From contig DKVF01000086.1 in the NCBI GenBank assembly GCA_002491065.1, forward strand, positions 1 through 30,270: DNA of 30,270 nt. The letters are read 5' to 3'. Each line of letters opens with the position of its first letter. Positions within the stretch are counted from its first letter, which is position 1. The position numbers were made by a program, and so were the translations under genes. The stretch is from Peptococcaceae bacterium UBA7185. GTDB taxonomy: Bacteria > Bacillota > Peptococcia > Peptococcales > Peptococcaceae. This document shows, piece by piece, positions 7,336-15,051 of this stretch. The notes beneath the pieces are model-generated. The model did no database searches. It was given only the letters and a program-made list of their open reading frames with translations, and was not told the DNA's origin.

Positions 7336-8223
7336 ATGGTTCTAAGTCAGAGACAAAAAATAGAAGAAGTGAAAAAGATATGTTTGGCTGTGTTTGGCAC
7401 ATTGGTATTTTCCATTGGTGTAAATGTATTTATCGTGCCCATTGGATTGTACAATGGCGGGTTTGTCGGCATAGGGCAGGTTGTGCGTACAGTTTTGGTA
7501 GAGTATGGGCACATGGATTTCGGCTCGGTTGATGTCGCAGGTTTGATTTATTTTCTGTGCAATGTGCCTTTGTTCATATTGGCGTTTCATTCTTTAGGGC
7601 GAGGATTCTTTGTCAAAACGGTAATTTGTGTCGTTGCGCAGACTATTTTTTTAACTGTCATAAAAAGTCCAGCTATTCCTATCATTGAGGAACCCTTGAC
7701 TGCTTGCTTTATCGGCGGTATTATTGCCGGATGGGGTGTAGGTATTACGTTAAAAAATGGCGCTTCCGGTGGCGGACAGGATATTTTGGGTGTATATTTT
7801 ACAAAAAAAATGCGCAATTTCAGCGTGGGCAAAATGGGGCTGATAATCAATTTTATGGTATATGCTGTATGCGCGGTACTTTTTGATTTGTCTACGGTGA
7901 TTTATTCCGTGATTTATACGGCGATTCTGTCGGTTGTGTTAGATAAAACGCATTCGCAGAATATCTTAACGGAAGTAAATATTTACACGAAAAATAAATC
8001 CATGGAGATTCGTCAGTATATTTTGGAGCAGATGGGGCGGGGCAGTACCTATTGGGAAGGTAAAGGCGGTTTTACTGATTCGGACACGTCTATTATTTGT
8101 ACGATTATCTCTAAGTATGAGTTGACGCAGCTTTTACGCTATATTCACAGTATTGACGAGAGCGCTTTTGTAGTTATTAAAGAACATGTTGACGTAGATG
8201 GGATTTTCTTTAAAAAATTGTAA
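7336..8223 (+). CDS. YitT family membrane protein (DUF161 and DUF2179)
   Basis: This 295-residue protein has the YitT architecture. An N-terminal membrane region of five or six hydrophobic segments covers roughly residues 15-200, with the family signatures NVFIVPIGLYNGGFVGIGQ near 30-48 and GASGGGQDILG near 147-157. A soluble C-terminal DUF2179 domain of about 80 residues follows, containing GRGSTYWEGKGGFTD and ending FVVIKEHVDVDGIFFKKL. Both parts are cytoplasmic-membrane features of a large Firmicutes family. YitT proteins have no established transport substrate; the DUF2179 part resembles small regulatory domains. The ATG has AAAGGTGAAGAGG upstream. The gene is alone between its promoter and terminator. 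Confidence 0.92.
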   Translation: MVLSQRQKIEEVKKICLAVFGTLVFSIGVNVFIVPIGLYNGGFVGIGQVVRTVLVEYGHMDFGSVDVAGLIYFLCNVPLFILAFHSLGRGFFVKTVICVVAQTIFLTVIKSPAIPIIEEPLTACFIGGIIAGWGVGITLKNGASGGGQDILGVYFTKKMRNFSVGKMGLIINFMVYAVCAVLFDLSTVIYSVIYTAILSVVLDKTHSQNILTEVNIYTKNKSMEIRQYILEQMGRGSTYWEGKGGFTDSDTSIICTIISKYELTQLLRYIHSIDESAFVVIKEHVDVDGIFFKKL

Positions 8224-8316
8224 ATCAATTTTGAGGGTAAGTAATTTGCCTGCATGAATAGGAGAGAGAAAAATACTGGGCAAGATGCTTTTCTAAAACT
8301 GATTTCTATATTGAGT

Positions 8317-8349
8317 GCCGTATCAATGATTCTTTGGTACGGCTTTTTT
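8317..8349 (+). terminator. Intrinsic terminator of the YitT-family gene
   Basis: GCCGTA (8317-8322) pairs with TACGGC (8338-8343), followed by six T. Confidence 0.75.
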
Positions 8350-8422
8350 GTATTCTATAATAAATGCTGTAGATGCCGCCCGAAAGATTGATTTTGAACT
8401 GATAGTATTTTTCATAAAAAAC

Positions 8423-8468
8423 AAAACTCCCGTTGATTGGCTGAATAGAGCTAATTGCGGGAGTTTTT
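8423..8468. terminator. Long hairpin terminator, probably bidirectional
   Basis: AAAACTCCCG (8423-8432) pairs with CGGGAGTTTT (8458-8467), and an inner stem (TTGGCT with AGCTAA) extends it. T runs follow on both strands, so it could act either way, although the gene on its right reads away from it. Confidence 0.7.
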
Positions 8469-8574
8469 CCATTCCTGATTGCATATATATCATACCATAA
8501 AATGCTCCAGAAAACAAGACTGGTATCCTGAACGGTGGTATTGTATACTAAATCTTCTCACAGGGGGGATATAT

Positions 8575-9132
8575 ATGAAAAAAGGAATGGACGCAGGAAG
8601 GGAAAGCTGGTTGCAGGCTGCGTTGGCGCGGCAACAGGCAGACGCATTATCTCATTGTAATGAAATAACAGCAGCTTATGGATTAACGTTGAGCCAGGCA
8701 GATTGTGCGCTTTTATTGGCAGAGCGACAACGCGTGTTAAAGCAGGAGCGGCGGGTGGAATGGGGACGCAGCATTTTGCCGGAGATTGTAAAGAAATTTT
8801 GCGCTTCACCTTACGTCAACCAGAACAATTATGTGGATACGTTATTGCGGCTGCAGGAGATTTTCTTCTGTTATAAAAATGAGATGCTGGACGAGATCAG
8901 CGATGAAGAATTGTTGCAGTTCATGCAGGAACAGTTTGATTCGGTTTGTTTTGGTGATTTGGACTATCTGGAAGGAACTTGCCTGGAGATTTTTGCGCAG
9001 GCTATTCGGGCTGGTTATCGGGGGCAGCAACGCACAGCGGGACGGGATGAATTTGCCCGGCTGGATATTGTGACGCGGTGGGACCGCCAACTATATTTAC
9101 AGGTATTGCAGGAATTGACGGGGTGGAGGTGA
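8575..9132 (+). CDS. Uncharacterised protein resembling DUF6323
   Basis: This is a 185-residue protein, mostly helical by composition, with no signal peptide or membrane segment, so it is probably cytoplasmic. The ATG at 8575 follows an AGGGGGG ribosome binding site. Recognisable blocks are YGLTLSQADCALLLAERQRVLKQERRVEWG at about residues 29-58, then a region with FCASPYVNQNNYVDTLLRLQEIFFCYKNE, then ISDEELLQFMQEQFD and the YLEGTCLEIFAQAIRAGY block near 138-155. From memory these match the Firmicutes family DUF6323, found next to DUF6179, but I could not check this. The next gene starts three bases after its stop, and its ribosome binding site lies inside this gene's end, so the two are translationally coupled. 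No function is known to me. Confidence 0.75.
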   Translation: MKKGMDAGRESWLQAALARQQADALSHCNEITAAYGLTLSQADCALLLAERQRVLKQERRVEWGRSILPEIVKKFCASPYVNQNNYVDTLLRLQEIFFCYKNEMLDEISDEELLQFMQEQFDSVCFGDLDYLEGTCLEIFAQAIRAGYRGQQRTAGRDEFARLDIVTRWDRQLYLQVLQELTGWR

Positions 9133-9135
9133 GTC

Positions 9136-9984
9136 ATGTCTATAGTGGAGTTTTATCAGCGGGAAGAGCTAGTTGGGTTGGTAGTTGAATTGACGGAGCG
9201 ATACAGTGGATTTGACAGTACATCTGTGACGTATGAACGGGCGCAGCAACTGATGGAAGCGGTGTGTTATTGTTTGCAGATGCATCAGCAATTGGAGAGC
9301 GATTTGCCGACTGGTACAAACATTACAGTGCGGGAGGCATATCAACGAGGTTATGAGGCAGTCTGCAATCAGGCACGGCAGGTGAGATTACTGTATGAAC
9401 AGCTATTACCTCGATTTCAAAGCTATGGGATGCTTTGTTTACAGGATACGATAGTCAAAGGTATTCCTGCATTTTTAGTGCATTATGACGCTCGCTATTG
9501 TCCGCAGGATAGACTGTTGACAATGGATTATCCTGTTTTAACTGATTTACGTTCTTTGCGCGGTGTACAGGCTGTATGGGCTTATTTGCGTTGCATTGAC
9601 TTGGAGCAGCGATTTCTAAGCAAATTGGGTTATGATTTTGTGTGTGACAGCTTGTGGGCCTATCACTCAAACTATGCAGTGCTGATAGAAAATATTTGTG
9701 CAATTGTGCTGCCTGGTTTACTGGGGTATGTGTTGTTGGAAAAGCCGCTGCACCAGCGTTGCTTTACAAAGCAGGATTATAGGGTACTGACCAATCGCTA
9801 CGGTGCCATGGAACAGTCGCAATTGATTGAAGTGGTGCGTTCTGCTGTCAGCCGTTTGACAAGATGGGATGGGGATGTGGAGCAATATCTTTTGCAGGGG
9901 GCTGAAGATGCTGCTGTGCGTTTGTCTGTAGCTATGGAAACGAATACCCTGCAGACGGTTTGTTTGCCCTGTTGTGAAAAATAA
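9136..9984 (+). CDS. Uncharacterised protein resembling DUF6179
   Basis: This 282-residue protein starts three bases after the preceding gene and uses a GGAGGTGAG site inside it. It is soluble and helix-rich. Blocks that look conserved are SVTYERAQQLMEAVCYCL near residues 30-47, the segment PVLTDLRSLRGVQAVWAYLRCIDLEQRFL near 133-162, and NICAIVLPGLLGYVLLEKPLHQ near 186-207. I associate this arrangement with the family annotated DUF6179, paired with DUF6323, but this is recollection. The two proteins probably act together. No catalytic motif, metal-binding cluster or nucleotide-binding loop is evident. A 760-base non-coding region follows. Confidence 0.72.
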   Translation: MSIVEFYQREELVGLVVELTERYSGFDSTSVTYERAQQLMEAVCYCLQMHQQLESDLPTGTNITVREAYQRGYEAVCNQARQVRLLYEQLLPRFQSYGMLCLQDTIVKGIPAFLVHYDARYCPQDRLLTMDYPVLTDLRSLRGVQAVWAYLRCIDLEQRFLSKLGYDFVCDSLWAYHSNYAVLIENICAIVLPGLLGYVLLEKPLHQRCFTKQDYRVLTNRYGAMEQSQLIEVVRSAVSRLTRWDGDVEQYLLQGAEDAAVRLSVAMETNTLQTVCLPCCEK

Positions 9985-10147
9985 AATTTTTGCAGGAAAA
10001 GAAACGTCACAATACTGTGGGCTTAGGTAAAGGCGGCGGAAATTTTTTGAGAACGGTATAATTTTATTCAAATCGTGAGAATCCCTTGAGAATCGTAGTT
10101 CTATCTCTTTCATGCGGCAATTTGCATGATCAACTGAAAAATTTCCC

Positions 10148-10176
10148 TTGACGAATCCTACATTTCATAGTATTAT
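10148..10176 (+). promoter_or_regulatory. Candidate promoter inside the gene-poor region
   Basis: TTGACG (10148-10153), a 17-bp spacer and TATTAT (10171-10176) predict a plus-strand transcript from about 10183. No open reading frame with a ribosome binding site follows until potA. Confidence 0.55.
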
Positions 10177-10182
10177 CAAATC

Positions 10183-10370
10183 ACAATAAGCGCATGAAAA
10201 GAATGTTGTTTTTCATGCAAATATTTCTTTGACCGCCTTGCAAGAATTTTTTGTAAGGCTAAGGCCATACGGACAGCCGGGTCAAATGCCGAGCGGCAAC
10301 TTTGCCATTATTGATTGCGTTAAGAGCGCAAGTTTTATAAGTTGGTTCCTTTACAACCATTTTGTTTTTT
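10183..10370 (+). ncRNA. Candidate structured RNA of unknown type
   Basis: Directly after a good promoter come five hairpins: GCATGAAAA (10192-10200) with TTTTTCATGC (10209-10218); CCTTGCAA (10236-10243) with TTGTAAGG (10251-10258); TGCC/GGCA around GAGC (10287-10298); TTGCG/CGCAA (10315-10331); and TGGTT/AACCA (10343-10359) followed by TTTTGTTTTTT. The last could terminate a transcript of about 188 bases. I match it to no known riboswitch or small RNA class. The first and last hairpins are modest, so this is a hypothesis. Confidence 0.3.
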
Positions 10371-10646
10371 ACATCAACTTGTGAACTGGTCAATAAGAGT
10401 AGTAAAAGTATAATATTTGCTATATAGACTCTATGAAGCCAAACTACATTGCTTTTCATTCGTTTCATTGATGTGTCGTGCTGTGGAGCCCAAGATTTTC
10501 CCTGCAAAAATTTTGTCTGTTTTAAAAAATAGCACCGCGGGTTTGCCAAATCATTTTGTTTTTGGCAACTATAGAGGGATTTTTTAGGGAGACGGGTTGT
10601 TGCTGTGCGGACGATGGAGACAAAATAGAATGAAGGGATATTTTAC

Positions 10647-10681
10647 GCAAGTGATGGAGAGAATCCGTTGCTTGCTTTTTT
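10647..10681 (+). terminator. Terminator-like hairpin just before potA
   Basis: GCAAG (10647-10651) pairs with CTTGC (10671-10675), followed by six T. An alternative pairing (GCAA with TTGC, inner GGA with TCC) uses the same bases. Located 62 bases before potA, it may attenuate a leader transcript or end an upstream RNA. Confidence 0.4.
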
Positions 10682-10743
10682 GATGAAAAAATGCAGGAGT
10701 GTGAAGGAAACCAAAAATCTGTGCAGGAGAATGGGAGGAGAAC

Positions 10744-12318
10744 ATGAAAAAACTGATTCAGTTTAAGAATATTGTAAAAGAATTTGACGGACAGCTTGTC
10801 TTAAAAGGGATTAATCTGGATATTTACGAAAACGAGTTTGTCACCTTGCTAGGGCCCAGTGGCTGCGGCAAAACGACATTGCTGCGCATTTTGGGGGGAT
10901 TTTTGTCGCCGGATGAAGGACAGGTGCTGTTTGACGGAACGGATATCTGCGATTTGCCGCCGTATAAACGGGAAATCAATACGGTATTTCAAAAATATGC
11001 GCTGTTTCCCAATATGAATGTGTATGACAACGTGGCTTTTGGGCTGAAAATAAAAAAGGAGCCTAAGGACGTCATAGAGCAAAAGGTTAAACGTATGCTG
11101 AAGCTGGTGGGCCTGGAGGATTATGGACAGCGCCGTGTCAATGAAATGTCCGGAGGACAGCAGCAGCGTGTAGCTATTGCCCGCGCGTTGGTAAATGAGC
11201 CGGCGGTGCTTTTGCTGGATGAACCTTTGGGTGCCTTGGACTTGAAGCTGCGTAAGGAAATGCAGCATGAACTGAAAAAGATTCAGCAGGAGGTAGGGAT
11301 TACCTTTGTGTTTGTCACTCATGATCAGGAGGAAGCGCTGACGATGAGCGATAAAATTGTGGTGCTGAAGGATGGGGAAATCCAACAGATTGGAACGCCT
11401 ACCGACATTTATAATGAGCCGGCCAATGAGTTTGTAGCCCGTTTTATCGGAGAGAGCAATATCATTGACGGTGTGATGGTGCAGGACAAAGAAGTTGTCT
11501 TTGAGGATAAGCATTTTGCCTGTATGGACGCAGGCTTTGCGCCAAATGAAAAGGTAGATGTAGTGATACGCCCTGAAGATTTGGATATCGTGCCTAAAGA
11601 ACAGGGAAAATTGAAGGGTGTCGTAAAATCGGTGCTTTTCAAGGGTGTGCATTATGAAACAATTGTGGAAACCCGTTCCGGTACCAGTATTACTGTGACT
11701 ATGCATGTATCCGAGGGCAAGCCGGTAGTAAATACGGAAGCCGGTGAAAAAATGAGCGCCAATGATTTTTATTTGGATATAGAAGATATCGCCGAGTTGA
11801 ACGAGGCGGGTATTATCGCCCGTGCCGATGCTCAGGCCTGGGATGCTACGACAGAAGACTGGATTTCCATTCATAAAGTGGAATATGAAATCAAACCGGA
11901 GATTGGCACCTATCCTGTAACATTCTCTACCAAAGCAGGAACGATGGTGTCTGCCCAGATGTTTGTGCGGGAAGCCAACCGTATTGCCAGTAAGGAATAC
12001 GAGGAAGAGATTTATGCAGTAAACTTCTTCAAAAAAGTAGATGAAATTAAAGAAAGTATGGCCTTGGAGACAGATTTGCGCACTTGGGCCAACGCTTCGG
12101 CGTGGAGTCTGGAGGATGATTCGGCGGTAGAAATTACCGAGGTAGAATATGATTTTAACGCAGAAACCATCGAACCAGGCGATTATAAGGTCACCTTTAA
12201 GACAGAGGGTTATGAGTATATGGTGGATACTACTGACAAGCATGAGGTGGGAGAAGTGGTGGGTCTGCTTTTTGGTCCTGAGGATTTGCACATTATGTCT
12301 AAGAAAGGGAGTTACTAA
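10744..12318 (+). CDS. potA: Spermidine/putrescine ABC transporter ATPase with an unusual insertion
   Basis: PotA powers polyamine import through PotBC. Residues 1-235 are a standard ABC ATPase: Walker A GPSGCGKT (37-44), signature MSGGQQQRVA (near 136-145), Walker B LLLDEP (near 156-161) and the switch histidine in FVTHDQEEAL. The TOBE region starts normally (GESNIIDGVM; VVIRPEDLDIV; FKGVHYETIVETRSG to about 310) and its end is also normal (VGEVVGLLFGPEDLHIM at the C-terminus). Between these lie about 180 extra residues, so the protein has 524 residues where the family usually has about 350-380. The insertion holds two similar units of about 85 residues; shared positions include A-AW, VEY and Y-VTF. 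These look like Ig-type beta domains known from surface proteins. The frame is intact. potB starts two bases after the stop. Confidence 0.95.
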   Translation: MKKLIQFKNIVKEFDGQLVLKGINLDIYENEFVTLLGPSGCGKTTLLRILGGFLSPDEGQVLFDGTDICDLPPYKREINTVFQKYALFPNMNVYDNVAFGLKIKKEPKDVIEQKVKRMLKLVGLEDYGQRRVNEMSGGQQQRVAIARALVNEPAVLLLDEPLGALDLKLRKEMQHELKKIQQEVGITFVFVTHDQEEALTMSDKIVVLKDGEIQQIGTPTDIYNEPANEFVARFIGESNIIDGVMVQDKEVVFEDKHFACMDAGFAPNEKVDVVIRPEDLDIVPKEQGKLKGVVKSVLFKGVHYETIVETRSGTSITVTMHVSEGKPVVNTEAGEKMSANDFYLDIEDIAELNEAGIIARADAQAWDATTEDWISIHKVEYEIKPEIGTYPVTFSTKAGTMVSAQMFVREANRIASKEYEEEIYAVNFFKKVDEIKESMALETDLRTWANASAWSLEDDSAVEITEVEYDFNAETIEPGDYKVTFKTEGYEYMVDTTDKHEVGEVVGLLFGPEDLHIMSKKGSY

Positions 12319-12320
12319 GC

Positions 12321-13157
12321 ATGAAACAATTCCGCAATATGGCGCTTCCCTATATTGTGTGGAGCGCGGTCATGATTATTTTGCCCATGCTACTGATTGT
12401 GATGTATGCCTTCACACAAAAGGGTAATGATGTGTTGACCTTTCGAATCACCCTGCAAAATTTTGTTCGCTTCTTCAGTGATCCTATTTTTTTGGAAGTA
12501 TTGAAGCGTTCCCTGTGGGTAGCAGTGTTGACTACGGCGCTGTGTTTGTTTTTGGGCTATCCGGTGGCGTACATTATTGCACAGGCCGACGGACGCAAAA
12601 AGATGCTGCTGGTGCTCTTGATTACCATTCCCATGTGGATTAATATGCTGGTGCGCACTTACGCCTGGGTGGGAATTTTGCAGGACAAAGGGCTTATCAA
12701 TACCATTCTGGGCTGGTTTGGTCTGGGACCGGTCAGCTTGATTTATACGGATTTTGCAGTTATTTTGGGGATGGTTTACAACTTTATTCCTTTTATGATT
12801 TTGCAGATTTATACTTCGCTGACTAAGATGGATAAAAGCTATTTGGAGGCGGCAAGCGATTTGGGCGCCAACAAGATACAGTCTTTTCTCAGAATTACTT
12901 TACCATTGTCTTTACCTGGTGTATTGAGCGGAATCACTTTGGTATTTTTGCCGGCAGTTTCCAGCTTCTTTATTCCTAAAATGTTGGGCGGTGGCCAGTA
13001 TGTACTCATTGGGAACGTGATTGAGTCCCAATTCTTGACGTCTGGAAACTGGAATTTCGGGAGTGCTATCTCTCTGATTATGGCAGTGCTCATTATGATT
13101 TCGCTGTATATAACCAAAAAAGTAGATAAAAACGGACAGAGTGAAGGAGGAAAATAA
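12321..13157 (+). CDS. potB: Spermidine/putrescine ABC transporter permease
   Basis: PotB is one of the two membrane subunits of the polyamine importer. The protein has 278 residues with six hydrophobic segments. The first spans about residues 10-30, and the periplasmic-loop motif LVRTYAWVGILQDKGLINTIL is typical of PotB. The EAA loop that contacts the ATPase reads YLEAASDLGANKIQSFLRITLPLSLPG at about residues 173-199. The gene lies two bases after potA and three bases before potC. The ribosome binding site is weak (AAGGGAG), so coupling to potA is likely. Confidence 0.95.
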   Translation: MKQFRNMALPYIVWSAVMIILPMLLIVMYAFTQKGNDVLTFRITLQNFVRFFSDPIFLEVLKRSLWVAVLTTALCLFLGYPVAYIIAQADGRKKMLLVLLITIPMWINMLVRTYAWVGILQDKGLINTILGWFGLGPVSLIYTDFAVILGMVYNFIPFMILQIYTSLTKMDKSYLEAASDLGANKIQSFLRITLPLSLPGVLSGITLVFLPAVSSFFIPKMLGGGQYVLIGNVIESQFLTSGNWNFGSAISLIMAVLIMISLYITKKVDKNGQSEGGK

Positions 13158-13160
13158 CAG

Positions 13161-13988
13161 ATGAAGCCGTCAAAAAAAATTCTGCCAAAACTGTATATGG
13201 CGCTGATTCTTATATTTTTCTATCTGCCTATTGCCTATACAGTGATCTTTTCTTTCAATTCGGGGCGGTCATTGACCCGCTTCGATGGATTTTCTCTGCG
13301 TTGGTATGAGAAAATGTTTAGTGATGCCAATATGATGAATGCGATTTTTTACACCATTGTGATTGCCCTGCTTGCCACGGCAATTTCTACGGTGGTGGGC
13401 ACTATTGCGGCTATTGGTCTTTCCAACTGTAAAAAGCTGGTGCGGGGTGTGATGGAGCAGGTGAATAACCTGCCGCTGACCAATCCAGATATTGTCACAG
13501 CGATTGGCCTATTGATGTTTTTCAGCGCTTTAGGCGTGCGCAAGGGCTTTTTGACAATGCTGTTGGCGCATATTATGTTTTGCATTCCCTATGTTATGTT
13601 GAGTGTGATGCCCAAATTGCGCTCCCTGGATCCAAATTTGGCTGACGCGGCACTGGATTTGGGCGCAACACCGTGGCAAGCCTTAATCAAGGTAATTGTG
13701 CCGCAGATTATGCCTGGGATTGTTTCTGGAGCATTGGTAGCGTTTACAATGTCCTTTGATGATTTTGTAATTTCTTATTTTGTAACTGGCAATGGTGTCA
13801 ATAATATTTCTATCTTAGTGTACACCATGAGCAAACGGGTGAACCCGTCCATCAATGCATTGTCCACTTTGATTGTTGTTTTGATCACAGCTGTGCTGAT
13901 TTTGATTAATGTAGTGCCGATTATCAAGGAGCGGCGAGAAAAACGGCGGGCAACTGCTGTTGCACTGGAAGAGAACGGAAGTGAATAA
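13161..13988 (+). CDS. potC: Spermidine/putrescine ABC transporter permease
   Basis: PotC is the second permease. It has 275 residues with an N-terminal hydrophobic segment near residues 10-30 followed by FSFNSGRSLTRFDGFSLRWYEKMF, a signature of this subunit. The EAA loop appears as LADAALDLGATPWQALIKVIVPQIMPG near residues 160-186. A strong AAGGAGG site precedes the ATG. A terminator follows directly after the stop, so the operon ends here. The usual fourth gene, potD for the substrate-binding protein, is missing from this position and from the rest of the window. It must be encoded elsewhere or the system uses another binding protein. Confidence 0.95.
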   Translation: MKPSKKILPKLYMALILIFFYLPIAYTVIFSFNSGRSLTRFDGFSLRWYEKMFSDANMMNAIFYTIVIALLATAISTVVGTIAAIGLSNCKKLVRGVMEQVNNLPLTNPDIVTAIGLLMFFSALGVRKGFLTMLLAHIMFCIPYVMLSVMPKLRSLDPNLADAALDLGATPWQALIKVIVPQIMPGIVSGALVAFTMSFDDFVISYFVTGNGVNNISILVYTMSKRVNPSINALSTLIVVLITAVLILINVVPIIKERREKRRATAVALEENGSE

Positions 13989-13994
13989 ATAGCT

Positions 13995-14035
13995 ATCAAA
14001 AATGCGATTCCACCGAGGGATCGTATTTTTTTGAT
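13995..14035. terminator. Intrinsic terminator of potABC, symmetric
   Basis: AATGCGATTCC (14001-14011) pairs with GGGATCGTATT (14017-14027) with two wobble pairs and a five-base loop. The flanking A and T runs extend the stem. It lies a few bases after the potC stop. Confidence 0.85.
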
Positions 14036-14057
14036 GTAAAAAAGAAAATGATGCGAA

Positions 14058-14112
14058 TTTAAGGAAGTTGTAAGGCTGCTGTCAGCTCTTTGTAAGTTAC
14101 TTTCGCTATACT
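14058..14112 (+). promoter_or_regulatory. Promoter with four phased heptamers (OmpR-type operator array)
   Basis: Four related heptamers start exactly 11 bp apart: TTTAAGG (14058), TGTAAGG (14069), TGTCAGC (14080) and TGTAAGT (14091). Nine bases after the last one comes the -10 hexamer TATACT (14107-14112). No -35 consensus is present at the expected place, 14084-14089. One-turn spacing of direct repeats at the -35 position is the usual arrangement for activation by an OmpR/PhoB-family response regulator. The regulator is not encoded in the window. Confidence 0.6.
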
Positions 14113-14136
14113 GACAAGAAAAGGAGCGTGATTGCT

Positions 14137-15051
14137 ATGGAGTCGGTGATTGTCACGGAAGGGCTGAGTAAACAATATGGAAAGCTGCTGCGGGTAAATC
14201 GTTTAAATTTGAGTGTGCCTGAGGGCGCGATCTATGGATTCTTGGGGCCCAATGGGGCAGGAAAATCCACTACGCTGAAAATGCTGTTGGGTCTGGTGAA
14301 CCCCACTGCGGGAGAGATTGATATATTGGGACAGAGAATGGAGCGCCAGCATCGCCTGCAGATTTTACAACAGGTGGGGGCATTGATAGAGGCTCCTAGT
14401 TATTATGGGCATCTCAGCGGGGAAGAAAACCTGCGCATCTTGCAGAAATTGCGCAATGTACCGGAGCGCAATGTACGAGAAGTTCTGAAAATTGTGCGTC
14501 TGAGTGAACACAAACATAAAAAGGTAAGCCAATATTCTTTGGGGATGAAACAGCGGTTGGGGTTGGCAGGAGCTCTGCTGGCCTTTCCAAAGCTCCTGAT
14601 TCTAGATGAGCCCACCAATGGACTGGACCCTGCGGGGATTCAGGAGTTGAGAGAATTGATCTGTTCATTGCCGGCACGCTATGATATGACGGTGGTGCTG
14701 TCCAGTCATTTGCTCAGCGAAATTGATCAGATGGCAGATGTAGTAGGAATTATTCGTGAGGGCAACCTGATTTTTCAAGGCAGGTTGGAACGGCTTCACG
14801 ATATGGGACAACGGAGATTGGCATTGCGCACGGACAATAACAATTTAGCTGCAGCGTTATTAAGAGAAAAAGGAATTTCTCTGCAGCAAAATGGGCAATG
14901 GCTGTTTTTACCTGATTTAGATGACGGTACGGTGGCTGCCTGCGGAAAATTTCTTTTAGAGCGGCAGATTCATTTGCTGCGGCTGGAGGAGCGACAAAAA
15001 AGTCTGGAAGATATCTTTCTGGAGCTTACCGGAGAGGACGTGGGCGTATGA
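14137..15051 (+). CDS. ABC transporter ATPase, lantibiotic immunity (LanF/BcrA) type
   Basis: This 304-residue protein is an ABC ATPase: Walker A GPNGAGKST (37-45), signature YSLGMKQRLGLA (near 133-144), Walker B LLILDEPTNGLDP (near 154-166) and switch histidine in SSHLLSEID. The Q-loop region reads GALIEAPSYYGHLSGEENL, which is typical of the LanF/BcrA group that protects against lantibiotics or bacitracin. I chose the ATG at 14137 over the in-frame GTG at 14128 because AAGGAG ends only one base before the GTG. The two permease genes follow with a four-base overlap (ATGA), giving a LanFEG-like layout. It probably expels a cell-wall-active peptide. No peptide biosynthesis gene is nearby, so self-immunity is unlikely; resistance to foreign peptides fits better. 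Confidence 0.9.
   Translation: MESVIVTEGLSKQYGKLLRVNRLNLSVPEGAIYGFLGPNGAGKSTTLKMLLGLVNPTAGEIDILGQRMERQHRLQILQQVGALIEAPSYYGHLSGEENLRILQKLRNVPERNVREVLKIVRLSEHKHKKVSQYSLGMKQRLGLAGALLAFPKLLILDEPTNGLDPAGIQELRELICSLPARYDMTVVLSSHLLSEIDQMADVVGIIREGNLIFQGRLERLHDMGQRRLALRTDNNNLAAALLREKGISLQQNGQWLFLPDLDDGTVAACGKFLLERQIHLLRLEERQKSLEDIFLELTGEDVGV

Larger units (their letters stand above)
9985..10743. other. Long gene-poor region before potA
   Basis: These 759 bases hold no convincing gene. From left to right I see a promoter (10148-10176), a series of hairpins from 10192 to about 10370, an AT-rich stretch, an inverted repeat TTGCCAAA (10543-10550) with TTTGGCAA (10561-10568), and a terminator-like hairpin at 10647-10681. 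A minus-strand frame at 10259-10549 has one hydrophobic stretch but no ribosome binding site. The region could hold a small RNA, a long leader for potA, or mobile-element debris. Confidence 0.5.

Noticed and set aside
10259..10549. Minus-strand open frame with a short match to helix-turn-helix-like sequence (NAINNGKVAARHLTRLSV), possibly the start of a transposase.
   Set aside because: No ribosome binding site, the pattern breaks off after a frame change and lacks any family motif. I could not support it as a gene or as a confirmed pseudogene.
10849..12291. Long 480-codon open frame on the minus strand opposite potA.
   Set aside because: It is a mirror of the coding strand; potA has clear ABC motifs and ribosome binding site, and the reverse frame has no recognisable features.
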